Assembly (NCBI GenBank): GCA_022059125.1 | Contig: JAEUWY010000006.1 | Location: forward strand, 1,922,001 to 1,986,000 | DNA: 64,000 nucleotides | Direction of reading: 5' to 3' | Origin: Corynespora cassiicola | Taxonomy: Eukaryota; Ascomycota; Dothideomycetes; Pleosporales; Corynesporascaceae | Shown here: positions 1-9,640 of the stretch, one piece after another | Layout of the letters: every line of letters begins with the position of its first letter | Numbering within the stretch: the first letter of the stretch is position 1 | The notes under the pieces: generated by a model | Databases searched by the model: none | Seen by the model: the letters and a program-made list of their open reading frames with translations, nothing else | Told to the model about the DNA's origin: nothing | Made by a program: the position numbers and the translations under genes

Positions 1-600
1 AGGGTTGTTTCGAGATCGCCCATCAGCCAATAAAGCTTTCCATGGCCTTCAACTGACATGAATATTGAAGACTTGTATCAGCTTGTACGGACTGTATCAT
101 GGTGCCTGTTTCTGATATGCTCGGATAACTATGCTGACTGGAGATCTTTTTCGGAAATAGAAGTCGATTGGTGCGATGAAGGTGTCAAAGCCCGCCTGAA
201 ATGGGTTCTCAAATGCCCTGACTTAGCGGTGCGCTACGATACCGAGTGGAGCAAAGCTCGCCCCACCGCTAAAGACGCCACCGGACTTTGGAGGAAGTCT
301 GGAAAAAGCGATTCCAATGATTGAACACCGGATTGTTTCGTCAACCAATTGGCGCACGAGGAGCCATGTGGAAGCCCCCGAAAGATAGCCTCGCAGTGGC
401 GGACATCGGAACGGACAGCGAGGGGTTGTGGAGCTGAACTTGGCGGGGTGCAGGCGCCTTTATCAAACCTCTCCAGATATCCAGCTATCTATCGTTGCAC
501 CTTAACACCTACGCTACACCTGCTCAGAACAATCTACAGACCAGATAAATTCATTTGTTTACCTACGTCATTTTTATCTCGCGGATTACAGTAACCCACA
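1..600. other. Left-edge intergenic region and promoter of the NmrA-like gene
   Basis: No gene is supported here. An open frame at 58-324 (+) begins just after an in-frame TAA and encodes 88 residues without a recognisable domain; it could be chance or a small unknown protein. The stretch before 601 is the presumed promoter and leader of the NmrA-like gene. Confidence 0.4.
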
Positions 601-1572
601 ATGTCGACCACGAAAGCGATCTTGATCACAGGTGCGACAGGCAAACAGGGAGGTTCTGTACTGAAACAGCTCGCAAGCCACCCATCGAGTCCCCAGTTCA
701 CTCTCTTGGCCGTCACCAGGAACACTACCTCTGCATCCGCAAAGAGCATCGTCGAGCGGTACCCTAGCGTCAAGCTCGTGCAGGGTGACCTCGATGACGT
801 CCCTGCCCTCTTCAACGCGGCAAAAGCTACCCTCAAGGAAGCTAACAAGGCCGAAACCATCTGGGGCGTGTACTCGGTGCAGGCCTCGCTCGGACCTGGC
901 GTTACCGTCGAATCGGAAATCAAGCAAGGCAAAGCCCTAATCGATGCCTCGATCGAAGAGGGCGTGAGCCACTTGGTCTACTCGAGCGTCGAGCGCGGCG
1001 GCAACGAGAAGAGCTTCGAGACTCAGACCCCGATCCCTCACTTCCAGACGAAATACCACATCGAGAATTACTTACTCGAGAAGGCGGGGAAGAAGGGGGA
1101 GACGATGGGGTGGACCATTCTTAGGCCTGTTGCCTTTATGGATAATCTCGCCCCTGGCTTTCCCACCAAGGTCTTCCTTGCCGCACTTCGCGACACTTTG
1201 CAGGGTAAGACAATGCAATGGGTCTCTACCGACGACATTGGCTTGTTCGCTGCGAAGGCATTCCGTGCACCAGAGGAATGGAATGCGCGTGCTGAAGGCC
1301 TGGCTGGGGATGAGCTCACGTTCGATGAGATGAGCGGGTGCTTCGAGAGGGCGGTGGGTTATCCAGCCCCCGCCACCTTCAGCATGTTTGGTAGCGCGCT
1401 CAAGTGGGCGGTCACTGAACTCAACATCATGATCACTTGGTTCGCGACAGATGGGTACAAGGTTGATGTACAGAGGCTGCGATCGGAGGACAAGGATCTG
1501 TGTGGGTTTGAGAGGTGGTTGAAGGAGAGGAGTGGGTGGAAGGATCAGGCTGCTGCTCACGACTCAAAGTAG
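601..1572 (+). CDS. NmrA-like NAD(P)-binding oxidoreductase/regulator (atypical SDR)
   Basis: Intronless, 323 residues. Residues 5-17 form a first beta strand followed by the dinucleotide-binding glycine motif GATGKQG (11-17), as in NmrA/HSCARG-type atypical short-chain dehydrogenases. A YSSVERGG segment lies where the family has its substrate-pocket strand, and the classical YxxxK catalytic pair is not evident: the sequence has KYHIENYL instead. Members sense NAD(P) redox state, bind partner regulators or reduce small substrates; which of these applies cannot be told. No signal peptide or membrane segment is seen, so it is probably cytosolic. The start at 601 (context CACAATGTCG) puts the nucleotide-binding strand at the usual distance from the N-terminus. 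The next gene, on the other strand, is a DUF1772 protein; both families recur in polyketide clusters. Confidence 0.9.
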   Translation: MSTTKAILITGATGKQGGSVLKQLASHPSSPQFTLLAVTRNTTSASAKSIVERYPSVKLVQGDLDDVPALFNAAKATLKEANKAETIWGVYSVQASLGPGVTVESEIKQGKALIDASIEEGVSHLVYSSVERGGNEKSFETQTPIPHFQTKYHIENYLLEKAGKKGETMGWTILRPVAFMDNLAPGFPTKVFLAALRDTLQGKTMQWVSTDDIGLFAAKAFRAPEEWNARAEGLAGDELTFDEMSGCFERAVGYPAPATFSMFGSALKWAVTELNIMITWFATDGYKVDVQRLRSEDKDLCGFERWLKERSGWKDQAAAHDSK

Positions 1573-1871
1573 TTATGAGTCGGGTACTTTACGATACATT
1601 GGCGCTATCCATATCAACGAAGGGCTACTCAATTTTATCTCATGTATCATCAATCACTTATGCTTGAAAAATGTCATGCTGTACCCACAGCACGTTTTTC
1701 TGACTTATTTTTAGATAAAATTGAGCTGTATGACGTGAACACAATCTCCAACATCAGAGTAACAAACATTCATATTGCTTGAATGATCTAATTTCATGGT
1801 ACACGGCTCTTTCGAATTGATTTATTCTACCTCCCATTTAAAATAAAATACTATTTGAGATGGGGATTAAT

Positions 1872-2442
1872 TTAAAGGGTGAGTTGCCAAATCGCCAGGC
1901 TGCCTGCAATGATCGGGGTGGCGAGGCGCAACATGTTCCAGTTCGCCCACTTCGTCGCAATCGCCTTGGCCTCCCCCAACTCCTTATCGCTTGCCCTTCC
2001 AGCGAGAGCCTCCAGTTGATCGTTCAGGGGCTGCATGTTAACAGCCGAATGCACAATTGTAGTCAAGTGCATGGCTGCCGCGACCGCAAAGACCTTCCAA
2101 TCGCTGCGTGCCCGAAACCCCTCGTTGTACACAGAATATCCCGCAAACGCGTAGCCCAGGAAACCGAGAGTTGAAATTGGGCGAAAGAACTTATTTCCAA
2201 CTGTCCAACAAAGGGGCCACTGGCGACCGAGGAGTCGTGCACGATCTGTGTGGTTGGGCGAGCCCGGCGGGGGAAAGTCTACCAGCAGAGCTGGAACAGT
2301 CATGAAAGATTGAGTGATGGCATTTCCTGGGCATATTAGCAAGGTCACAAACAAGGAGGAGGGGCACGGTCGCACCAGCTAGGATGAAGGAAAATGAGAC
2401 GCAAGTTCCTGCGACAGCTTTGGCAATAGTATTATCCGACAT
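1872..2442 (-). CDS. DUF1772 (anthrone-oxygenase-like) integral membrane protein
   Basis: Two exons on the minus strand: 2442-2376 and 2326-1872, with a 49-nt intron (2375-2327; GTGCGA donor, TGCTAAT branch, CCCAG acceptor). The splice joins SFSFILAG to NAITQSFMTVP, restoring the FxxAGN..xSFxxxP pattern of the family's first helix. The product is 173 residues with about four hydrophobic segments and a conserved N/H-containing loop (AAAMHLTTIVHSAVNMQPLN). The family includes cofactor-free anthrone oxygenases of fungal polyketide pathways, but many members have no known reaction. The N-terminus MSDNTIAKAVAG fits a membrane protein without a cleaved signal. The family call is confident; the catalytic role is open. 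Confidence 0.82.
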
Positions 2443-3515
2443 TTTGGCGTAAGAGAATGTGAAGCGGGGAATCAAGTCAAGTCGTCAATTGAGGGCGAAG
2501 GAACGAAGAAACTCATAAGCTGATATCTTGTGCTTTTCGGGCCATACACCCTAACAACAAAACAATCGGAAGACACGCTCAGCTCGGTGAATCCAAGCTA
2601 TACCAGCCAAGGGCCAGATGCAGACGGGCGCTTGGTACCTGTTCAGCCTTCGGTTCCCCAAAATCCGGGGCAAGGGTGGAGCTTAGGGCTGTCGGCTCTT
2701 AGCGTTGATCTCTTCTTGGCTCGGAATTGAAGAGCGTTCGAGATGCTAGCTCCTCGGCAGTTTCATTACATCACGACTTTTGGTAAAGCGTCTCCAAGCA
2801 GCCCTCCGAGGAAATCCTTGCCATCTCATCCGTGGCTAAGGGCGGGTGCTGCCGCAACGATTGGGGGGCAGGGTGGCCCGGCTCGATCTTGCCGTCATCC
2901 CACAGGGCCGTGCTTCGGGTCGCTTGCACTTGGGACAACGCGAGGATCAAGTCGGAATCACAGAAAAGCGACCTCCGTGACACCAGAAAATCACTGCAGA
3001 TAACAATGAATGTATCGTTCCGGGTGCCGTTTCATCCATGGCCTTGTCGTCATCGTGTCGAGTAGAGGGCAGCAGTGTCCGTGTGGCGCTTTGGAGTCGA
3101 TCGATGCGCAGAAGGAATGCCACAGGGCAATGATGGAAGAGCGAAACCCAAAAGAGATTGAAGTACCAGTCGAAAGCATGCTGCGCGACGACTTTAAGGG
3201 TCATTCTCCATGTATCCCGTATCTATTCCTGATTAGGCTTAGTCTCCATGGTCGGAAAGCGTCAGACGCTCTGCCTATCCTTCCTATATCGAACGTGAGG
3301 AAGGTTTAGTTCTGGTTAAGACCCGAATAAATGATATTCCATACATTACAAGATTATGCACGCGCAATGGACAGTTTCCACTACTATTATAACTGCGCTT
3401 TTCTTGGCTGCCTCATAGAGCCTGTGAGCCCCCCTGAATATCCATTTTGATACTGTTTCTGTATCCTCAATAAAGTGAAAAGGTTGTATGCTATTGAAAA
3501 ACTAGAATCTTTCCG
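2443..3515. other. Intergenic, no gene seen
   Basis: Short open frames on both strands show no domain, splice pattern or codon bias. The region holds the promoter of the DUF1772 gene on its left and the 3' end of the GH5 gene on its right. Confidence 0.5.
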
Positions 3516-4872
3516 CTATGCAAGCGATGCGTCAATCAACTGCCTTAAGGCATTGATAGCAGCTGGGTTCCTCCAATCCGACCAATTGTGATTTAGGAGT
3601 CCCCAGCTCTCTTCATAGTCCTGTGTACCAGACCTGATGTAATAGCTTCCGGAGAGAACCCATACAGTCCATCCAGTCTTCCACTGCGGCATAAGTTTTC
3701 TTATACAGCTCGCATATGTCCTTGTGTACGAGTCATCCATCTGCGTGAATCCAAACTCAGTCAGGACGACTGGCATCTTGTTGACTGCCCTCTCGCCTGT
3801 GGCTCGGAACCCATTGTTCCATAACCCGCCTTCCATCCCAGGGCAGTCGCTTGTAGATGTTTGGTAATTGTGCAGCTCGAGAGCAAGCTTATTAGCGTAC
3901 TTGAAGTCGGTCAATTGGAACTTCTTGCCACCTCCAATGTCATCAGCCCATGGGATCGGTCTAAGGTTGGTATCATAGTCCAAGCCAGAGAGAAAGATCA
4001 GGATATTTGGGTTGGCCTTGTTGACGACGTCTGCAGCTGCAACATTTTGTGTGTACCAAGTTGGCCAATCATAAGGCAACGATGAGCCAGCACTGTCGGG
4101 CCTTCGGAATTCGTTTCGAAGTCCAATGGAGACAAGATTCGGCCATGCCTTTCCCTATAGGTAATTCAATTAGCTTCCGAATTTCTTTTGTAGGTAGACT
4201 ATCATTCATACATGCTCTGCAATATATTGTAGCCCACGTTTCCATTTCTCAACATCGAAATACCGGTCACCAAACCAGGCATTGCCGTCATTTCCCGAGC
4301 AACACCATGCTCCCTTAGACATGTGGTTATCAAGGTGGACATAAATTTGTTGCTTGGAAAGCTCCGCCGCAATAGCATCGAAAACCTGCATTCTAGTGGT
4401 GCCGGAATTGAATTGTGGATTATTTTTGATAACTTGTTGGTAGACGGTTTCACCCTGGTTACCAAGTGCTTTTGTAAACGCTTTTTGGATGGTCACATCG
4501 CCACCATTATCTTTGATATCGTCAATCATCTCTATCGCAAATGTGAGACGAACCACATTCATCTTCAAGCTCTTGATCTTCGATACAATTGATTGGATTG
4601 ATTGATATTGTAGACCCTCCGGGATCACTGCGAAATTTGGTTAGCCTTAAAATTCAATACCGATTGTAACTTGCCCCTCATTTTGAAATAGATTTGCAAC
4701 GTAAACTTCACTTACTAACTTCGCCAGCACCTGGCCAGTTAACTCCGACATAGGTGAAGTTTTCGCCTGTTGAGTCGAGAACCCATTGATTCGAAGTTTC
4801 GAATGGGGCATTGGGGAAGGAAGAAACGAGAGAGCACAGCGCAGCGCTGCTTAATAGCGAAAAAAGGCGCAT
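3516..4872 (-). CDS. Secreted glycoside hydrolase family 5 (cellulase-fold) protein
   Basis: Three exons: 4872-4716, 4627-4212 and 4154-3516; introns of 88 nt (4715-4628, GTAAGT donor) and 57 nt (4211-4155, CTAATTGA branch). The product is 403 residues. It starts with a signal peptide (MRLFSLLSSAALCSLVSS). The fold's first strand YVGVNWPGAG follows, then LDNHMSKGAWCC. The likely acid/base is E206 in LRNEF, substrate contacts H286/Y288 lie in ELHNYQ, and the likely nucleophile is E324 in LTEFGF. Both catalytic glutamates of clan GH-A are present. The WCC and DGNAWFGDRYF signature recalls the GH5 group shared with plant cellulase-like proteins, so the substrate may not be cellulose. It acts outside the cell. 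It sits in an AT-rich block next to an OpgH-like synthase, with no proof of a link. Confidence 0.9.
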
Positions 4873-6188
4873 CTTTACCACAGGCCAAATTTTCTTGATG
4901 TACCAAAATGAGGGATATGCCTGGGAATTTAAATCACAGACGCGGAAGAGCTGGAATATGTCCCAACTTATTTGCCAATCATTTCCAAGACCTTATTAGT
5001 GAGGTTTCAGTGACATCGCCGCGGGCTTCCGCTCATTCCCAACCTTGATTGATGGAACATTGGATGTCCTTGGATACTGTCCCCTCTCTTCAACCGCCTT
5101 CCATATGGATCAAGATACTAATTTGGGCAGGTTCACCTTACTTTCAGGATCCATCTAACTAAATGCTCGGTTGATGGGCCTATCGGTATCATTGGTCGGT
5201 GTGTTGTCGGCTAATCAATACGAGAACGTCGCCAAAGAACCATCTTCAATGTGGGGAAACCCTGGAACTAATTCCCCCGTGGAAGCGCTGCAACACTTCC
5301 CCGATGCCCGTTGCCGCCCATGGGTCTAGTTGCAAGTCAAAACTGCTCATGCGACCGACAAAATCGCATTTTAAGGCAAAGCTCAAGCAAGAATAGTCGA
5401 TCACGAGCCTATAGAGCTGCGACTTAACATTCTGCAGTCGGCGTAATAGCCTAAAACGGACTTACTCCAAGGATATCTCGCCTTCAACATGTGATTAGAT
5501 ACTAGTGTAAGAACGTTTATCCGTTTGTTCCGTTCATCAGGTTTGTTCCCTCTCTCTATTTTTGATAAGTTCTCCTAAGCTTTTACCGGATCAAACTAAC
5601 TCATCAATGTTTTTAGGGGACACTGGCCTATTATTAGCAAGATCATTAAGAATATTCTATTATAATTATGTATTCTTGATTCACCACAAGCTCTGTTCAG
5701 GGTTGCGTTGATGCTAAAGTTCCGTCCCGGGGTTGTGGACCCGCTCTGCCGGGTGTATATCAAGTCAGGCTGACTCCAAACTAACAAACTAAACCAGGCC
5801 CTGAACTCTTCGCTGGGACTTTTAAAAGAGTTAAACTCTAGATTACTCGTATTATAATAAGAAACATAGCATATTCGGTAAGCAATGTTCAGTGGCTCGC
5901 AGAAGTCAACAACCAAACTTGAAGGTCGCTTTAGTATTCCATGTAGTACTTATATGTGAAAGCTGATTACGAACATTCGAAATGTTAGAATGCGAGAGCA
6001 TACTAACAATGGTATAGGTCATCATTGGCAGGCTATAATGACATGGAGTGAAAGAAGTGGCTCCCAGGGCATAAGAAATACATGCTTCTGGGGTATTAGT
6101 TCAACTGTAAGCAAAACAGGCCAGTAGTACGTACATAATCCCTTATAGTAGGATAAATAAAAAGCTTCGCTTGTAAGTCAACTACAGC
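4873..6188. other. AT-rich intergenic region, no gene seen
   Basis: The first part is the GH5 promoter. From about 5400 the sequence is rich in TA dinucleotides and stop codons in all frames, as expected of RIP-degraded repeat DNA; a GC-richer island lies near 5720-5790. No coding similarity is recognised. Confidence 0.5.
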
Positions 6189-7958
6189 TTACGTGTTTTT
6201 ACATGAAAGTATTTCATGTGCTACTATCTCATGTACTAATGGTGGTACTGGATTTTCTTCTGGAGTTGTGAACAGGCGCAGGCGGGTGAAAATACGGCCC
6301 AACCGTGGCGATGCACTGAGTACAGTAACAGGAACAACTAGCAAGAGGCTTATGGCAAAGGCTTTAAGCTCACGCAATGCATCAAAGGTGACTATTATGT
6401 AGATCATCCCCACGCCAAGGAGGATTTCCACCCAGAAAAGTCGAAATGTATAACGCCAGCTAAGACCAAGTTGATCACGGTTTTGGGCGTCCCAACTGAT
6501 GGATTTTCCGAAAAGCAAGCCGCAAAAAAAGATCGTGATGCTGAGAGCAGACGATGCTCTCATTAACGAAGTGAACAAAAATTCTATCACAACAGCGATC
6601 GTGAAGCGGAAGATACCGCCATAGCGTTGGATTTCTGACGGTGTTGCTACAACTGCGAGAACACCGGCAACCCGAGGGAAGATATTGCTGACAAGAATGA
6701 GTAATTGCTGGAAAGCGCCGATATGAAAATTGGTGGTGATAGCTTTTTCCTGTCGTGATCTGATAAGAAAGGCCATAATAATCACAAGCCAAGCTACTGG
6801 ACCCAGATGTTGAGAAATAATCCGAGCGAGCTGGAAGCGATTGATGGGTCTAAGACCTGGCTCCTTAAGAAAGAAGAGGTATTGCATAGCGCACTGAAAC
6901 CATCGAGTTTGTCTTTTTAAGGCTTCAATTAAGTTTGGCGGATACGCTTCGTAACTGTTAGAGGTAATGATCGGCAACTGTCGGCACTCATAGCCAGCAT
7001 GGCGAATGAGCATGGCTTCTATGGTATCGTGTCCCAGAATGTGACCTCCAAAAGGCGGCTTGCCTGGAATTATTGGCAGCTTACAGTATTCGCGGAAAAC
7101 CTTTGTGCGGATGATTGCGTTGTGGCCCCAAAAAAGCCCACAGTCGTGAGCCCACCAGCTAAGACCAAGATAATTGACAGGCATCCAATAGCGTGAGCTG
7201 AATTGCTGCAGACGTGCGTAAGCACTAACCGATGGCACACAAACAAAGGCGGGTTGTATCAGCCCAATTTGAGGGTACTTCTCCATGCTTGATACTATAC
7301 GAACCAGCATGTCTCCGCCCATGACGCTGTCAGAGTCGAGTGGTACAAAGAACTCGTCGTCTTTGCTGTAATTTTCGGCATAGTCATGCATATTTCCGCC
7401 CTTGTAGCCAACATTCTTTTCTCGGCGACGATAGAAACAAGGCTTGTATGTGCCTGTACTAAGTTTGTCTTTGATGCAGGCAAATCCTTCGTCTTCTAGG
7501 CACTTTACCTGTGCAAGACTAGTATCGCTGAGTAAGACAAACCTGAAATGCTGAAGGTAGCCTATCTGTGCCAAACTTTGATGCATGGCTAGGAGGCGTC
7601 TGAATATCAGGCTCGGGTCCTCATTACGCATGAAGATAATAAGGGCTGTTCTGGACCTGAGGCCCGGAAGAGGTTCCTTCGCGTTGTAGTAAGGAAAGAT
7701 GGATTTTTCCGTATTGCCGAAAAACATGACTATGATGCCAATGATGGCACTCCCAAAATTCGAGGCGGGGTGTAGAGTGCCAACGAAGGTGGCAAACATG
7801 ATGCTGCCCTCAAGAAAGGTGATACCACCTGATGTGAGCATGGCGTAGGTGCTCCATAGAACTAGAGACTGAGTACCGAAGCAAAGGGCCATGATCAGCC
7901 AATGACGCTGATATCCTGGCATGCCAGTTTGTTGAATTGGCGTAAAAGATCTTTTCAT
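6189..7958 (-). CDS. OpgH/MdoH-like membrane glucan glucosyltransferase (GT2), bacterial-type
   Basis: Intronless, 589 residues. Two hydrophobic segments at the N-terminus (about 20-42 and 47-80) precede a GT-A/GT2 catalytic domain, and about five more membrane segments follow (386-580). Catalytic-domain landmarks: TALIIFMRNED (104-114, nucleotide-sugar site), YRRRxKNVGYKGGN (176-189), DSDS (208-211, metal-binding acidic pair), WGHNAIIR (277-284), LGHDTIEA (308-315, likely catalytic acid) and KRQTRW (348-353, the acceptor-site RW motif). The order, YRRR...KxGN loop, GHNAIIR and HDxxEA elements match bacterial OpgH, which makes the beta-glucan backbone of osmoregulated periplasmic glucans from UDP-glucose. 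It lacks OpgH's long N-terminal cytoplasmic part. No OpgG partner is seen nearby. The full frame argues for function. Other GT2 synthases (chitin, cellulose, hyaluronan) fit less well. Confidence 0.82.
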   Translation of the reverse strand: MKRSFTPIQQTGMPGYQRHWLIMALCFGTQSLVLWSTYAMLTSGGITFLEGSIMFATFVGTLHPASNFGSAIIGIIVMFFGNTEKSIFPYYNAKEPLPGLRSRTALIIFMRNEDPSLIFRRLLAMHQSLAQIGYLQHFRFVLLSDTSLAQVKCLEDEGFACIKDKLSTGTYKPCFYRRREKNVGYKGGNMHDYAENYSKDDEFFVPLDSDSVMGGDMLVRIVSSMEKYPQIGLIQPAFVCVPSVSAYARLQQFSSRYWMPVNYLGLSWWAHDCGLFWGHNAIIRTKVFREYCKLPIIPGKPPFGGHILGHDTIEAMLIRHAGYECRQLPIITSNSYEAYPPNLIEALKRQTRWFQCAMQYLFFLKEPGLRPINRFQLARIISQHLGPVAWLVIIMAFLIRSRQEKAITTNFHIGAFQQLLILVSNIFPRVAGVLAVVATPSEIQRYGGIFRFTIAVVIEFLFTSLMRASSALSITIFFCGLLFGKSISWDAQNRDQLGLSWRYTFRLFWVEILLGVGMIYIIVTFDALRELKAFAISLLLVVPVTVLSASPRLGRIFTRLRLFTTPEENPVPPLVHEIVAHEILSCKNT

Positions 7959-8751
7959 ATTTTATGCTGGTTCGGTGAACTCTCTGCTGGAGTTTGCGTG
8001 TTGTAGTTGTATAAACGAGTGACTTCCTTGGTAAAAGCGAAAGGAAAAAAAGCAAAGTGTCCATTGGAAAGTCACAGCGAAAAGACTAGGACTTGAAACT
8101 AACAATCGGAGCGACTTTAAAATTTATCATTTCCACCACGACACCCGATTAGCTCAGTTCTTGCCTGTACTTTGATTAATCAACACTGATTAATAATCTC
8201 TAAACAGAGCGCTATCAACCCCTGAAACGCCTTAGATCTATTACTAGACGAAGCAACATAAGAACATGTTATAGTAACTAATTATCTACTTCTTATCAAG
8301 CTAGTAAACTTACATTAAGCTTATAGCTATTTACTACACTACATTCGTATGCATATGGCGAAAACCAGCGCAATGCACAGCTATCGTCACTATATTACTC
8401 AATGACAGAACAACACAAAATTGGATAATATTGTAAATAATCTACTATAAGCTACATGATAATTATTTGTTGTTTTTGAATATAGACGCGATTATCAATA
8501 CAATTTATTGATAGATTTAGCTGCTGGACCGGTTCACCTCTAAATGTCCTTTAAGAACACATTTATACTACAAGAAGCATCTTGAGGGTGGCAAAAACAC
8601 GCTCAGTACACCAGAAAAGGTTTTTTGAGCGGCCAAGCCTTTGTCTGATATGCCAACCAACCTAAAATTGCTCATTCAAGACAACATCTGCTGCGGAGCA
8701 AACAATGTAGTTCAAGGATCACGCAAAAAGACATGCACCCGAGCAAGAAAA
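7959..8751. other. AT/TpA-rich intergenic block
   Basis: Dense TAT/TTA/CTA/TAG text with no open frame of note, and strongest TpA enrichment at 8200-8540. This looks like RIP-eroded DNA between the synthase gene and the PKS relic. Confidence 0.5.
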
Positions 8752-9082
8752 TCATTCAAACTTGAATTTTAGTCTAATATAATTACTCTCTAGGATCTTC
8801 ATGATGACATTTTCGCTCGATTTAGTCGAAGGAGCAGCGTTCGAAACATCTAACGTCATAACCAGTGCGCCAAGTCCTGTCCTAATCCATTTCCGCAGCT
8901 CAACTGCAACCAGTGAGTCGATTCCATAAATTGAAAGCGGTTTTTCCGATTTCATAGCCTCGGGAAAGTGAAGAATATACACAAACGCGCTGTTGATGGT
9001 GTTCAACCATGGCCTGCAGGACTACCAGGCTGGTGATCATCTGGGCGCTCGCAGCGGGGCTGGCGCGCGGGGCTGCATGTAA
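8752..9082 (-). pseudogene. Relic of the C-terminal acyl-carrier domain of a reducing polyketide synthase
   Basis: Read on the minus strand, 8940-8754 encodes the carrier-protein signature YGIDSLVAVELRKWI, whose serine in DSL is the phosphopantetheine attachment site, followed by a poorly kept third helix and a TGA. The matching first carrier helix seems to lie in another frame at about 9077-9010 (a run ending AQMITSLVVLQAM), so a frameshift separates the two parts, and an in-frame TAG lies just upstream near 9022-9024. No ketosynthase, acyltransferase, dehydratase or ketoreductase sequence is recognised upstream, so only the tail of the gene survives. A patch of high GC at 9035-9080 contrasts with the AT-rich flank. 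Confidence 0.7.
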
Positions 9083-9640
9083 TCACAGTAACTAGGCGGA
9101 GAGTTTCTTGATCATGAGACTGTCGTTTATTTCGCTAAAAAAGCACGTATCAAAGACATTTTGCAGTTGCTCGCGTTGAGGAATGACACTAACGTCTTCG
9201 ATAACACTCAAGTGGTCGGAGGAAGCAGCCTGGCCTATATATTATATATCCTTATCTATCCGTTCTATCTTTAACTATAATAAACCAGAAATGAAATGAA
9301 TTTGATGTCAGATTGCCTCCAAAAGTGAAGTTTACCTTTGCTAACAATGTAGATTTCAAAACCCCACCATTTCCATGCAACCATGCAAATTTTAGGCCCA
9401 CCAATCCAGCTCTACCTAAGAACAATATCTTCCCACACGCGCGGGACCCCATAAAATAAGTCGCTTCTGAAAATCCATCAGAGCAAAAATGCTTCCTTTG
9501 AAACCGATAGAGGCCATGACGCCCGAGCCCGGAGCCCTCTCCATACTCTAGTATATAAACCCCTCCCTCATCCTCCATCTCCAATACTCACACTACACAC
9601 TTGGCCCTCCATTGCAATAAAATTAACGGCCAACAGAGAT
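9083..9640. other. Intergenic with an apparent orphan plus-strand promoter
   Basis: A minus-strand open stretch ending in TAG at about 9095-9238 has no recognised similarity. Further right, a TATA box (TATATAAA, 9552-9559) is followed by a pyrimidine-rich leader and ATGs at 9639/9642, but the frame they open is not convincing. Confidence 0.4.
9552..9559 (+). promoter_or_regulatory. TATA box without a clear gene
   Basis: TATATAAA followed about 30 nt later by a CT/CA-rich stretch typical of fungal transcription starts. A second TATA-like pair lies at about 9960-9980, before an ATG at 10025 that opens a 61-residue frame beginning MGGCGGSKH. Neither downstream frame has a recognised domain. Confidence 0.35.

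Noticed and set aside
58..324. 88-residue frame at the left edge.
   Set aside because: Begins right after an in-frame stop, with no domain or leader signal; left as an unsupported possibility.
3516..7958. GH5 hydrolase plus OpgH-like synthase as a cellulose-synthase-type operon (synthase plus GH).
   Set aside because: Separate fungal genes 1.3 kb apart, one with a eukaryotic signal peptide and introns; no evidence of joint function.
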